Below, piece by piece: positions 23,223 through 33,253 of a DNA stretch of 64,000 nt. Position 1 is the first letter of the stretch. The number at the start of each line of letters is the position of its first letter. The notes under the pieces are model-generated. The model was given only the letters and a program-made list of their open reading frames with translations. It was not told the origin of the DNA and did no database searches. A program made the position numbers and the translations under genes. Origin of the DNA: an uncultured Bacteroides sp. (GTDB taxonomy: Bacteria; Bacteroidota; Bacteroidia; Bacteroidales; Bacteroidaceae); contig NZ_CASFWU010000013.1 in the NCBI RefSeq assembly GCF_949298305.1, positions 14,670 to 78,669 on the forward strand, given 5' to 3'.

Positions 23223-25757
23223 ATGAAAAAAGTATCTGTCTATTTGTGCGCCGCGCTCCTGTCGGGGCTGGGCGCCTGCCAGTCGCCTGAGCCGGACATG
23301 ACTCTGAATGTAGACCTGGCTTCGCATGAGGCGGACTTTCCGTCCACCATGTATGGAATCTTTTTTGAGGAAATCAACCACGCCGGCGACGGCGGGCTCT
23401 ATGCGGAGATGCTGATGAACCGCAGCTTCGAGGAGCGGGTACTGCCCGAAGGCTACCGGGTGGAGAACGGGGAACTGGTGGCTCCTTCCGTGATGAACCA
23501 CATGGCCGGCCGGCCTACACCGGGCCGTTATCGTTGGGGCACCGACCCTTGTCCGGGCTGGGAGCTCTCCAGACAGGGACAGGCTGAGGCCGACATGCGG
23601 CTGGTGACCGACCAGCCCAATTTCGCAACGGCTCCCACTTCGTTGCAGGTGGATGTAAAGCGGCTGGACGGAGGTGTCTCGTTGGTCAACAAGGGCTATT
23701 GGGGCGTAGCGTTGCAGAAAGACGCTTCCTACAACCTGCGCATGTACGTCCGCAGCCCGAAGGCAGAAGGGCAGCTGGCCGTGCGCCTGTTGGCCTCCGA
23801 TGGCCGCGAGTTGGGGAAGAGCAGTTTCGACCTTCGGGCCGACAACCGGTGGCACGAGTATAAGGCAGCTCTGACGGCTGCCGACACGACTACCGCCGGC
23901 CGCCTTGCCATCGACCTGCCGGCGGAGGGAACCTATTATTTTGACTATGTCTCCCTCTTCCCGGCTGAGACCTACAAGAACCGCGAGAACGGAATGAGGG
24001 TCGACGTGGCCCGTATGCTGGAAGGGTTGCATCCGGCGTTCATCCGCTGGCCGGGAGGCTGCATCGTGGAAGGCATTACGTTGGTGAACCGCGTGGAGTG
24101 GAAGAAAACGTTGAGCGACCCTGCCGCCCGTCCGGGGCAGTATGACACTTGGGGCTACCGCAACACCTACGGCTTCGGCTACAAGGAGTTCCTGCAATTC
24201 TGCGAAGACATAGGAGCCAAGGGCATGTACGTGTGCAACGTGGGCATCTCCTGCCAGGCACGCAGCGGCGAGGCCTGCACGGACAAGGAAGCCGAGGCCT
24301 ATCTGCAAGATGCGCTCGATGCCATCGAATATGCCATCGGCGATACGGACACCCGCTGGGGAGCCGTACGCGCCAGTGAGGGACACCCCGCCCCCTATCC
24401 GTTGGCTTATGTGGAGATAGGCAATGAAAACTCGGGACCCGTCTACGACCGTCGTTTCGACATGTTCTACGGGGCCATCAAAGCCAAATATCCCCAGTTG
24501 ACCCTTATCTCCAACCACGGGCTGGGAGGCGTCGGCACAACCTGTCAGCCGGATATGATAGACCCGCACTGGTATGTGGAACCCGAATATTTCTTCAAGA
24601 ATGACAGCATCTTCGACAAGCACGAACGGGGCAAGTACGACGTCTACGTGGGAGAATATGCCTGCAACCAGGGTGTAGGCGGCGGAAACATGCTGGCCGC
24701 TCTGAGTGAAGCCGCCTTCATCACCGGCATGGAGCGCAACTGCGACTTGGTGAAGATGGCGTCTTATGCGCCGTTGCTTGAGAACAGGAACGACCGTGGC
24801 TGGCCGACGAACCTGATATGGATGTCCAACCATCAGGTGGTGGGCCGTACCTCTTATTATGTCCAGAAGATGTTTGCCGAGAACAAGCCTACCTATAACC
24901 TGAAACTGGAGGGCAGCGTAACGCCGGAGGCCATCGAGCCTTTTGTGGATAAGGACGGATATGTCGGCGTGGGAACCTGGAGCACGCAAATCCAGTTCCG
25001 CAACCTGAAGGTGACCGACGCTGCCGGAAAAGCGATGGAAGCCGACCTGGCAGACTCGCTGCAATGGGAGGCGTTGCGAGGCGAGTGGACACTGGAAGAC
25101 GGTGCCTATACGCAGAGCAGAAATGAAAACCGTACGGCCCTGATTTGGAAGGCGGGCAAAGCCGGGCCGGGAAGTACCGTTGAGTTTGAGGTGAAGAAGC
25201 TGGGCGGACAAGAAGGTTTCCTGTTCTATCTGGGTTTGGAAAATGCCGACCTGAAGAGCGGATACATGCTCAATGCCGGCGGATGGGGAAACACGGCAAC
25301 CGCCATCGAAAAACTTCAAAACGGCGGGTCGTCCGTCTTCTCGGAGCAGATAAACGATTGTTTGGATGAAGGAAACTGGCATAAGGTGCGTGTTCGCATC
25401 GCCGACAACGGGGCCGACTATTATCTGGACGACAAACTGATACTGTCTCATCAGAATGGTCCGCTGAAGCGTAAGTTCTATGTAGCCGGCTATGACGAGG
25501 CTGCCAATGAAGTGGTTTTGAAAGTGGTCAACGCTTCCGACCGTCCCAGCCTTGCCCAAATCAATCTGAACGGAGGCGATGTCAGTCCTGTGGGACGTGT
25601 AATCACGTTGAGTGCCGCTTCCAAACTCGACGAGAATTCTTTTGAGGAGCCGCTGAAGATTGTTCCTCAAGAAACGGAATACGACGGTTTCGCTTCTTCG
25701 TTCCAGTATGAATTCAAACCCAATTCGGTCAACATATTAAGAATAAAGAAAAAATGA
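23223..25757 (+). CDS. GH51 alpha-L-arabinofuranosidase lipoprotein
   Basis: 844 residues from the ATG at 23223, which starts a lipoprotein signal (LLSGLGACQ, Cys19). It releases arabinofuranose from arabinan, arabinoxylan or arabinogalactan side chains. A beta-sandwich (CBM4/9-like) region covers about 75-240, then the GH51 (beta/alpha)8 barrel. The acid/base is E402 in EIGNENSGP and the nucleophile E478 in VGEYACNQG. A laminin-G/LamG-like insert (about 580-740) precedes the alpha-L-AF C-terminal beta domain. Surface or periplasmic location follows from the lipobox. It is followed by a strong hairpin, so it is probably a single-gene unit under the divergent AraC regulator. Function by family: high confidence; exact linkage unknown. 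Confidence 0.92.
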   Translation: MKKVSVYLCAALLSGLGACQSPEPDMTLNVDLASHEADFPSTMYGIFFEEINHAGDGGLYAEMLMNRSFEERVLPEGYRVENGELVAPSVMNHMAGRPTPGRYRWGTDPCPGWELSRQGQAEADMRLVTDQPNFATAPTSLQVDVKRLDGGVSLVNKGYWGVALQKDASYNLRMYVRSPKAEGQLAVRLLASDGRELGKSSFDLRADNRWHEYKAALTAADTTTAGRLAIDLPAEGTYYFDYVSLFPAETYKNRENGMRVDVARMLEGLHPAFIRWPGGCIVEGITLVNRVEWKKTLSDPAARPGQYDTWGYRNTYGFGYKEFLQFCEDIGAKGMYVCNVGISCQARSGEACTDKEAEAYLQDALDAIEYAIGDTDTRWGAVRASEGHPAPYPLAYVEIGNENSGPVYDRRFDMFYGAIKAKYPQLTLISNHGLGGVGTTCQPDMIDPHWYVEPEYFFKNDSIFDKHERGKYDVYVGEYACNQGVGGGNMLAALSEAAFITGMERNCDLVKMASYAPLLENRNDRGWPTNLIWMSNHQVVGRTSYYVQKMFAENKPTYNLKLEGSVTPEAIEPFVDKDGYVGVGTWSTQIQFRNLKVTDAAGKAMEADLADSLQWEALRGEWTLEDGAYTQSRNENRTALIWKAGKAGPGSTVEFEVKKLGGQEGFLFYLGLENADLKSGYMLNAGGWGNTATAIEKLQNGGSSVFSEQINDCLDEGNWHKVRVRIADNGADYYLDDKLILSHQNGPLKRKFYVAGYDEAANEVVLKVVNASDRPSLAQINLNGGDVSPVGRVITLSAASKLDENSFEEPLKIVPQETEYDGFASSFQYEFKPNSVNILRIKKK

Positions 25758-25820
25758 CGGCCGGACAGAGAACGGAAGACAAATGATTTGAGATGATGAA
25801 TCTCGGCAAAGTGTCGCTTG

Positions 25821-25889
25821 GGGCACGGGTTGCATGATGCTTGTGGTTATATACCTTATTATTGTGTTGTATCATGCAATTCCGTGCCC
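25821..25889 (+). terminator. Long hairpin after the GH51 gene
   Basis: Arms 25821-25838 (starts GGGCACGG, then GTTGCATGAT) and 25871-25889 pair over about 18 bp with one bulge, closing a 32-nt AT-rich loop. ATTGTTTT follows. It probably ends the GH51 transcript. Confidence 0.65.
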
Positions 25890-25973
25890 GATTGTTTTAG
25901 GAAGGCGTTGGACCCAGGTCGAGGGAGTTTGAGGAGGCGGAAATGAGGCCGTTTTAAGCTTGATAGCGCAAAT

Positions 25974-26103
25974 TTGCCGATATGTTACTATTAGTTGTCG
26001 ATATTGTCGCATTTATGCGATAGATTATCAGTTCAATAGTCGATTTTGTACGATAGGAGACCGGGATAGTCCTATCTGATTTATAATCTTATTCCTATCT
26101 TTG
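25974..26103 (+). promoter_or_regulatory. GH29 promoter with phased AraC-type half-sites
   Basis: Boxes: TTGCCGATATGTTAC (25974), TTGTCGATATTGTCG (25995), a TAGTCGATTTTGTAC box (about 26037-26051) and AGACCGGGATAGTCC (26058). Cores start at 25977, 25998, 26040 and 26061, with steps 21, 42, 21; the -7 TATCTTTG starts 35 bp later at 26096. Spacing is identical to 22979-23108. Two inverted repeats also lie inside: TCGCAT/ATGCGA (26007-26020) and GATAGGA/TCCTATC (26052-26076). Confidence 0.8.
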
Positions 26104-26152
26104 TACCAGAAAGAAATAACGCTTGTATATTAACCCTAAAGGATTGTTACTT

Positions 26153-27793
26153 ATGAAGAACAAAATTCTGTTATTGTCATTGTTGTTTTCTGCCAGCATC
26201 GCTTCGGCGCAGACCTATCAAGTACCCGTGTCGGAGGCGGACGAGCCGATGGCAACGGGAAAGTTCGAGCCCACGTGGCAGTCGCTGGAAAACTACGAGG
26301 TGCCCGAATGGTTCCGCAACGTGAAGTTCGGCATCTGGGCGCACTGGGGGCCGCAATGTGTCGAAGGCTCCGGCGACTGGATGGCACGCAGCCTCTACAT
26401 GGAAGGGACCAATGAGTATAACCACCACGTGAAGAACTACGGACATCCGTCCGAGGTGGGCTTCAAGGACATCATCCCTCTGTTCAAGGCCGAAAAGTGG
26501 GACCCCGACAAGCTCGTAGGGTTCTATAAGAAGATAGGTGCCCAGTACTTTTTCGCCCTGGGCAACCATCACGACAACTTCGACCTGTGGAACAGCCAGT
26601 ACCAGCCGTGGAACTCGGTGAACATGGGCCCGAAAAAGGATATTCTTGAAGGTTGGGCCAAGGCAGCCCGCAAGCACGGCCTCTATTTCGGCGTCAGCCT
26701 GCACGCCGACCATGCCTGGAGCTGGTACGAACCTTCGCAGCGCCACGACACGAAAGGCCCCAAGAAAGGCATCCCCTACGACGGCAAGCTGACCAAGGAA
26801 GACGGCAAGGGCAAGTGGTGGGAAGGTTACGACCCGCAGGACCTCTACGCCCAGAACCACCCCATGAGCGAGAACAGTTGGGACAACGGCATGATTCACA
26901 GACAGTGGGCCTGGGGCAACGGAGTCTGCATCCCCACGCAGAAGTACGTCACCAACTTCTACAACCGTACGCTCGACGTCATCAACCGCTACAATCCCGA
27001 CTTGCTGTACTTCGATGTGACGGTAGCCCCGTTCTATCCCATCAGCGACGCCGGACTGAAGATAGCCGCCCACTTCTACAACCACAGCATGGCCACCCAC
27101 AAGGGCAAGCTGGAAGCCGTCATGTTCGGCAAGATACTCGACGAGAACCAGCGCAAAGCCCTGGTATGGGACGTGGAACGCGGCGCGCCCAATGAAATCG
27201 TCGCCGAGCCGTGGCAGACCTGTACCTGCATCGGCGGCTGGCACTACAATACCTCTATCTACGAGAACAACGGCTACAAGTCTGCTGCCAACGTAGTGAA
27301 ACTGCTGATGGACGTAGTCAGTAAGAACGGCAATCTGCTGCTGAGTGTCCCCCTGCGCGCCGACGGTACGTTCGATGAGAAAGAAGAAGCCATCCTCAAT
27401 GAGTTTGGCGACTGGATGAATATCAACAAGGAAGCCATTTACGACACCCGTCCCTGGAAAGTATTCGGCGAAGGCCCCATTGCCAGTGCCGACATCAAAA
27501 TCAATGCCCAGGGCTTCAACGAAGGATCTTACGGACAGGCCACAGCGCAGGAGATCCGTTTTACACAAACCAAAAAATACCTATATGTCACCGTTCTGGC
27601 ATGGCCCGAGAATGGTAAAGTCACTGTGAAATCCCTCTCTACCGGCAACGAACTCTACCCCGACGAGATAAAGAAAGTCGAACTGCTGGGCTACGGCAAA
27701 GTGAAGTTCACCCGCACCTCCGCCGGCCTGGAAATCGAGCTCCCCGCCAAACGGCTGAACGAGATTGCGCCGGTGTTCAGAATCAGGAAATAA
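26153..27793 (+). CDS. GH29 alpha-L-fucosidase
   Basis: 546 residues from the ATG at 26153, chosen because it opens a signal peptide (MKNKILLLSLLFSASIASAQ). GH29 retaining enzymes remove terminal L-fucose. Family features: WFRNVKFGIWAHWGPQ (about 48-63), GAQYFFALGNHHDNFDLW, and the nucleophile D288 in LLYFDVTVAPF. A short beta C-terminal domain follows (about 465-546). The export signal lacks a lipobox, so it is probably periplasmic. It has its own AraC-type promoter region, twin to that of the GH51 gene, and ends with a hairpin region before susC. The substrate specificity (fucose alone versus fuco-like pentoses) cannot be set from sequence. Confidence 0.9.
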   Translation: MKNKILLLSLLFSASIASAQTYQVPVSEADEPMATGKFEPTWQSLENYEVPEWFRNVKFGIWAHWGPQCVEGSGDWMARSLYMEGTNEYNHHVKNYGHPSEVGFKDIIPLFKAEKWDPDKLVGFYKKIGAQYFFALGNHHDNFDLWNSQYQPWNSVNMGPKKDILEGWAKAARKHGLYFGVSLHADHAWSWYEPSQRHDTKGPKKGIPYDGKLTKEDGKGKWWEGYDPQDLYAQNHPMSENSWDNGMIHRQWAWGNGVCIPTQKYVTNFYNRTLDVINRYNPDLLYFDVTVAPFYPISDAGLKIAAHFYNHSMATHKGKLEAVMFGKILDENQRKALVWDVERGAPNEIVAEPWQTCTCIGGWHYNTSIYENNGYKSAANVVKLLMDVVSKNGNLLLSVPLRADGTFDEKEEAILNEFGDWMNINKEAIYDTRPWKVFGEGPIASADIKINAQGFNEGSYGQATAQEIRFTQTKKYLYVTVLAWPENGKVTVKSLSTGNELYPDEIKKVELLGYGKVKFTRTSAGLEIELPAKRLNEIAPVFRIRK

Positions 27794-28117
27794 TACAGTT
27801 TATTAAGGTTTAAAGATTGGTCGGCCATGAAGGCCGGTTCGGCAGGTATCTCCCGGTCCGGAAGCCATTGTGCTTCCGGCAGGGAACCAACCTGTTGAAG
27901 CCGTGTCCGGAATATGCGTCGATAGCCCTCTTTATGTCTTTTTCGCGAGGAGACATAATACGATGTGTAGTTTTATATAATAATGATTGTCAGGTAAATA
28001 AAGGTTGTTTTAGCGAATGTTATGTACATAATGAATAACGTGTGAAGGGTAAAAGGAATTTAAGGAATAAAGAAGTTTTTAGGATAACATTTTGAAGAGA
28101 ATATAATAACTAATGCC
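27794..28117. other. Intergenic region before susC with a hairpin
   Basis: CCGGAAGC (27858-27865) and GCTTCCGG (27872-27879) form a perfect 8-bp stem that may end the GH29 RNA. No clear TAnnTTTG and none of the AraC-type boxes was found before susC, so the susCD unit may answer to another regulator. The small open frame at 27817-28038 looks non-coding. Confidence 0.5.
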
Positions 28118-31100
28118 ATGAGAAAGAAAATTCTTTTGATTTTATGTGTGTTGTTAAGTGCTCCGTTAGGAACCTATGCCACAGAGCGGGTAAGTGGTGC
28201 CGATGAAGCCAACGTTATAGAACAACAGAAAAAGGAAGTGACCGGAACCATTTTCGATGAAACTGGTGCTCCGGTAGCAGGTGCCACGATTATCGTCAAA
28301 AACTCTACGCGAGGTTGCATTACCGATATAGACGGTAAGTTTACAATCTCTGTCAGTGTAGGCGACGAACTTGAAGTTAGCTTTTTGGGCTATCAGACGG
28401 AAACTATCAAGGTCGGCTCGGCCAAGAACTACGAAGTCCATCTGAAACAGAAAATCGATGAATTGGAAGAAGTGACGGTTGTGGCCTTTGCCAAGCAGAA
28501 GAAAGAGAGTGTCATCAGTTCCGTTACCACAGTGAAACCTACCGAACTGAAAGTACCGGTCAGCAACCTGACCAATGCCCTGGCCGGAAGAATGTCGGGT
28601 GTGATAGCCTATCAGACCAGCGGTGAGCCGGGCAACGACGATGCCAGTTTCTTCATTCGTGGTGTTACGACATTCGGCTATGCCGCCAGTCCGTTGATCC
28701 TGATTGATAACGTCGAACTGACTACGGCCGACTTGGCACGTCTGAATGTGGATGATATTGCCAGCTTTTCCATCATGAAAGATGCTACGGCTACAGCCTT
28801 GTATGGTGCTCGTGGTGCAAACGGTGTCATTCTGGTAACGACTAAGGAAGGACGTGAAGGTAAGGCTTCGGTAAATGTACGTGTGGAGAACTCCATATCG
28901 GCTCCTGCCCGAACTATCGAATTGGCTGACCCGATAACTTACATGCAGCTGCATAACGAAGCCGTTCGTACTCGTAATCCGTTGGGAGTATTGCCTTATT
29001 CACAGTCGAAAATAGACAATACTATCAAAGGCGTCAATCCTTATGCCTTCCCTGCCGTAGACTGGTATAGCGAAATGTTCAAGGACTACACCATGAATCA
29101 GCGTGTTACTGCTAATATCAGTGGTGGTGGTACTGTTGCTAAATACTATATTGCAGCTTCTTATTACAAAGACAACGGTGTGCTGAATGTGGATAACCAA
29201 AACGATTTTAACAGTAACATCAATTTACGTCAATATACGGTTCGTTCGAATATCAACATCAACCTGACCAAGACGACGGAAGCAATTATTCGTGTAAACG
29301 GTTCGTTCGATGATTACCGTGGTCCGATTGACGGTGGTGATGCTTTGTACAATAAAGTAATGAAAACCAGTCCTGTATTGTTTCCGAAAACTTATCCCAA
29401 TGTAGGAGAATATGCAGGTAATACTCATATCATGTTTGGTAATTATGGAGACGGAAGTTATATTAATCCTTATGCCGATATGGTGAAAGGTTACAAGGAG
29501 TACAACCGTTCCTCTATTGTAGCTCAGGGAGAGTTGAAACAAAATCTGGACTTCATAACCAAAGGCCTGAGTGTCCGTGGACTGATTAGTACTACCCGTT
29601 ATGTTTATTCGGACGTGTCGCGTTATTACAATCCATATTATTATGGCTTGGGTGCTTACGATCAGGCAAATGATACTTACAGTCTGACATTACTTAATCC
29701 TGAAGGTGGTACTGAATATTTGAATTATAATGAAGGAGCCAAAGATGTGACGACTACCAATTATATGGAAATAGCAGCCAACTATAACCGTGAGTTTGGA
29801 GCACACGGTGTAAGCGGTTTGTTGGTGTTTACCCGTCGTACACAGCAGAATAGTAACGCCGGTGATTTGCAAGCATCCTTACCGTCGAAAAATCAGGGAT
29901 TGTCTGGGCGTTTTACTTATTCGTACGATCAGCGTTACTTTGCAGAATTCAATTTCGGTTACAATGGTTCCGAACGTTTTTCCAAGAATGAACGCTATGG
30001 TTTTTTCCCTTCATTCGGTCTTGGTTATCTGATGTCGAACGAAAAGTTCTGGAAGCCGTTGGAAAATGTAGTCAATAAATTAAAGTGGAAAGTGACTTAT
30101 GGATTGGTGGGTAACGATCAGATTGGTGATGTAAACGACCGTTTCTTCTATCTGTCCAACGTCAATATGGATGACAGCGGAAAAGGCCAGGACTTTGGTA
30201 CTAACTGGGGTAATCATATTAATGGTATCACTGTCACACGCTATGCCAATGAACTGATTACATGGGAAACCGCTCATAAGGCTAATTTCGGTATTGAGTT
30301 AGGATTGTTTAACAAACTTGAAATTCAGGCAGACTTGTTTTATGAAAAACGAAATAGTATTCTGATGACCCGTTCTTACATACCTTCTACAATGGGTCTG
30401 ACTGCCGCAGTTCGTGCCAATGTGGGAGCTGCTTCGGGTAGAGGTATTGATTTGTCGGCCGATTATTCTCATTCCATCAACAAAGATTTGTGGATTACTG
30501 GTCGTGCCAATTTTACGTATGCAACGAGTCGGTACGAGGAAGTTGAAGAGCCCGATTATGTAGGTGCAGGTACTCCGTGGCGTAGTCAGGTAGGTCAGAA
30601 TCTGAGTCAGCGTTGGGGCTTTATAGCCGAACGTTTGTTTGTAGATGATGAAGACATAGCCAACTCGCCGACACAGAACTTCGGTGACCGGGTAATGGCT
30701 GGAGACATCAAATACAAAGATATTGATGGTGACGGACAAATTACGGAAGCGGACAAAGTTCCTATTGGTTATCCAGCTACTCCGGAGATTACATACGGAT
30801 TTGGTGTTTCTGCCGGATATAAGAACTTTGACTTGTCTGTATTTTTCCAAGGAAATGCGCGTACTTCATTTTGGATAGATCCTAAGGCTATTTCTCCTTT
30901 TATCGATACAGACAGCGATGCTTCTTTGTCTTCTAATGCTTTGTTGTCCGTGATTGCCGACAACCATTGGTCTGAATCCAACAGAAACATTTATGCATTC
31001 TGGCCACGCTTGGCAAACGAATTGATATCCAATAATATTCAGGATAGTACCTGGTGGATGCAGGATGGTTCTTTCATGCGTCTGAAGTCCTTGGAAATAG

Positions 31101-31282
31101 GATATACTTTACCAGAGCAATGGACAAAAAAAGTTCGTTTAGGCAATGTACGTATCTATTTGAGTGGAACGAACTTGTTGACTTTCAGTAAATTTAAGCT
31201 TTGGGATCCGGAAATGGGAGGTAATGGCCTTGGATATCCTATCCAAAGGGTATATAATATCGGTTTAAACGTAAATTTCTAA
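28118..31282 (+). CDS. SusC/RagA family TonB-linked outer membrane protein
   Basis: 1054 residues. Imports oligosaccharides across the outer membrane with TonB energy. Signal peptide (MRKKILLILCVLLSAPLGTYA), carboxypeptidase-regulatory-like domain (about 40-112, VTGTIFDETGAPVAGATIIVKN), TonB-box region and plug (about 115-260, ending SIMKDATATALYGARGANGVILVTTK), then the beta-barrel to a terminal aromatic (NVNF). Length is normal. The pair with susD starts 10 bp apart. Base composition is AT-rich compared with the GH genes before it. Confidence 0.95.
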   Translation: MRKKILLILCVLLSAPLGTYATERVSGADEANVIEQQKKEVTGTIFDETGAPVAGATIIVKNSTRGCITDIDGKFTISVSVGDELEVSFLGYQTETIKVGSAKNYEVHLKQKIDELEEVTVVAFAKQKKESVISSVTTVKPTELKVPVSNLTNALAGRMSGVIAYQTSGEPGNDDASFFIRGVTTFGYAASPLILIDNVELTTADLARLNVDDIASFSIMKDATATALYGARGANGVILVTTKEGREGKASVNVRVENSISAPARTIELADPITYMQLHNEAVRTRNPLGVLPYSQSKIDNTIKGVNPYAFPAVDWYSEMFKDYTMNQRVTANISGGGTVAKYYIAASYYKDNGVLNVDNQNDFNSNINLRQYTVRSNININLTKTTEAIIRVNGSFDDYRGPIDGGDALYNKVMKTSPVLFPKTYPNVGEYAGNTHIMFGNYGDGSYINPYADMVKGYKEYNRSSIVAQGELKQNLDFITKGLSVRGLISTTRYVYSDVSRYYNPYYYGLGAYDQANDTYSLTLLNPEGGTEYLNYNEGAKDVTTTNYMEIAANYNREFGAHGVSGLLVFTRRTQQNSNAGDLQASLPSKNQGLSGRFTYSYDQRYFAEFNFGYNGSERFSKNERYGFFPSFGLGYLMSNEKFWKPLENVVNKLKWKVTYGLVGNDQIGDVNDRFFYLSNVNMDDSGKGQDFGTNWGNHINGITVTRYANELITWETAHKANFGIELGLFNKLEIQADLFYEKRNSILMTRSYIPSTMGLTAAVRANVGAASGRGIDLSADYSHSINKDLWITGRANFTYATSRYEEVEEPDYVGAGTPWRSQVGQNLSQRWGFIAERLFVDDEDIANSPTQNFGDRVMAGDIKYKDIDGDGQITEADKVPIGYPATPEITYGFGVSAGYKNFDLSVFFQGNARTSFWIDPKAISPFIDTDSDASLSSNALLSVIADNHWSESNRNIYAFWPRLANELISNNIQDSTWWMQDGSFMRLKSLEIGYTLPEQWTKKVRLGNVRIYLSGTNLLTFSKFKLWDPEMGGNGLGYPIQRVYNIGLNVNF

Positions 31283-31292
31283 AAACTGCAGT

Positions 31293-33233
31293 ATGAAACT
31301 TAAGAGTATAATATCTTTGCTGATAGCCGGATCTCTTTGCGGATGTTCGGACTATCTGGATGTTGTTCCTGACAATATAGCTACAATTGATATGGCATTC
31401 AATAATAAAGTGAATGCCGAAAAATATTTGGCTACCTGTTATTCGTATGTTCCTTTGTATGGAGCTTTGCGCGATAATCCGGGACTGACGGCTGGAAATG
31501 ATGTGTGGTTCTACACGATGGAAGACCAGTATTTTGACAACAAGTGGTCTTTTGGCATAGCCAATGGCTTGCAGAATGTAAACGACCCTTTAAATAACTA
31601 TTGGGATGGCGGTTATGGTGGTAAGGCTTTGTATCAGGCCATTCGCGATTGTAATATCTTTATTGAAAATGTATCAGATCGTAGCCGCGTTGTTGATTTG
31701 GAGGAAACTGAACGCAGAAGATGGCTTGCTGAAATAAAAGTAATGAAGGCTTATTATCATTTTTATCTGTTACAGCTATATGGCCCTATTCCCATTGTTG
31801 ATGAGAATTTGCCTATATCAACTCCAGCCGATGAAGTTCGGGTGATGCGTGATAAGGTAGAGAAGGTGGTCGATTATATTGTGAACTTGATTGATGAATC
31901 GGTGGGTGATTTGCCGTTGAAGATAAATAGTGAGGCTACCGAATTAGGACGTTTGACACAACCGGCAGCTTTGGCTATTAAAGCTAAGACTTTACTGCTT
32001 GCTGCAAGTCCTTTGTTTAATGGCAATACTGACTATGCAAACTTTAAAGATTGGGATGGAGAACCTTATTTCCCACAAACTTACGACATCAATAAGTGGA
32101 AGCTTGCAGCTGATGCTTGTAAAGAAGCATTGGACGTAGCTTTGGAAGCTGGGCATGGTTTGTATGATTTTAAAGAAGAAACCTTTTCCAATCTACCGGA
32201 ACAATTGATCTATTCAATGAATGTTCGTCAGGCAGTAACTGAACGTTTTAATAAAGAATTGGTTTGGGGATGTGGTAAATCTTGGACTTATGACTTGCAA
32301 TGCAATTGTCAACCCAAATTGTTGTTGTCGCAGGCAGCCAAACAGTTTACTTGCAAGAGCCTGTATGCGCCGACATTGGATATAGCAGAAATGTTTTACT
32401 CGAAAAATGGGGTGCCTATTGATGAAGATGTGGATTGGGTGGCGAACAGTAACGATTATGCAACTCGTTACGAGCTACAGACTGCTACGGAAACCGACAA
32501 GTATTTCATTAAGCAAGGATATACAACAGCCAAATTACACTTCAATCGGGAACCGCGTTTTTATGGAACATTAGGATTTGATGGCTCAAGTTGGTACGGT
32601 CATGGCAAAGAAGATGCAAACGATATGTATTATATTGAAGCTAAAAAAGGACAGGTTAGTGGAATGGCAATGCTCTCTCTGTATTCTATTACGGGATATT
32701 ATGCAAAGAAACTGGTTTATTATAAGAATATTATTTCAGAAACTTCCGATGTTATCGAGGAATATCCTTTCCCGATTGTTCGTTTGGCCGATTTGTATCT
32801 GATGTATGCCGAAGCTCTGAATGAAGCGACCGATAATGGAGAATATGTTCCACAAGAAGTATATGATAATATTGATATTGTGCGCGAACGTTCCGGTTTG
32901 GAAGGAGTGGTGGAGTCGTGGAAGAAATATTCTATAAATCCGAATAAACCTTCAACAAAAGAGGGTATGAGAGAGATTATCCGTAAGGAAAGACAGATTG
33001 AATTGGCTTTGGAAGGTTCACGTTATCATGATTTACGTCGTTGGAAATTGGCGCGTGATACTTATAATAATGCTGTTGTTAAAGGTTGGAGTGTCGATCA
33101 GGAAGCTACCGAAGATTATTATGTACTTCAAAGTATTGCCCAAATGAAATATTCGCAAAAAGATTATTTGTGGCCGTTGAAGTATGATGATATAATTATT
33201 AATCCGAATTTGAAACAAAATCCGGGATGGTAA
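31293..33233 (+). CDS. SusD/RagB family glycan-binding lipoprotein
   Basis: 646 residues. The lid over SusC that binds the glycan at the cell surface. Lipoprotein signal SLCGCSDYLDVVPDN (lipobox Cys near 17), N-terminal SusD-like domain (about 25-220) with helical TPR-like motifs (RRWLAEIKVMKAYYHFYLLQLYGPIPIVDENLP), and a C-terminal SusD/RagB domain ending with FPIVRLADLYLMYAEALNEA and ALEGSRYHDLRRWKLA. It belongs to the same transcription unit as susC and the following lipoprotein genes. Confidence 0.95.
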   Translation: MKLKSIISLLIAGSLCGCSDYLDVVPDNIATIDMAFNNKVNAEKYLATCYSYVPLYGALRDNPGLTAGNDVWFYTMEDQYFDNKWSFGIANGLQNVNDPLNNYWDGGYGGKALYQAIRDCNIFIENVSDRSRVVDLEETERRRWLAEIKVMKAYYHFYLLQLYGPIPIVDENLPISTPADEVRVMRDKVEKVVDYIVNLIDESVGDLPLKINSEATELGRLTQPAALAIKAKTLLLAASPLFNGNTDYANFKDWDGEPYFPQTYDINKWKLAADACKEALDVALEAGHGLYDFKEETFSNLPEQLIYSMNVRQAVTERFNKELVWGCGKSWTYDLQCNCQPKLLLSQAAKQFTCKSLYAPTLDIAEMFYSKNGVPIDEDVDWVANSNDYATRYELQTATETDKYFIKQGYTTAKLHFNREPRFYGTLGFDGSSWYGHGKEDANDMYYIEAKKGQVSGMAMLSLYSITGYYAKKLVYYKNIISETSDVIEEYPFPIVRLADLYLMYAEALNEATDNGEYVPQEVYDNIDIVRERSGLEGVVESWKKYSINPNKPSTKEGMREIIRKERQIELALEGSRYHDLRRWKLARDTYNNAVVKGWSVDQEATEDYYVLQSIAQMKYSQKDYLWPLKYDDIIINPNLKQNPGW

Positions 33234-33253
33234 AAGTAACAGGAGGATTAAAA

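Noticed and set aside
23211..25670. 819-residue open frame on the minus strand opposite the GH51 gene
   Set aside because: Same shadow effect; the plus strand has a signal peptide and both catalytic Glu motifs.
25974..26103. Riboswitch before the GH29 gene
   Set aside because: The structured-looking part lies upstream of the -7 box, so it is not transcribed from that promoter; the phased boxes explain it better as operator DNA.
27817..28038. 73-residue ORF between GH29 and susC
   Set aside because: Covers a hairpin and an AT-rich regulatory stretch, has no recognisable domain and does not look like protein.
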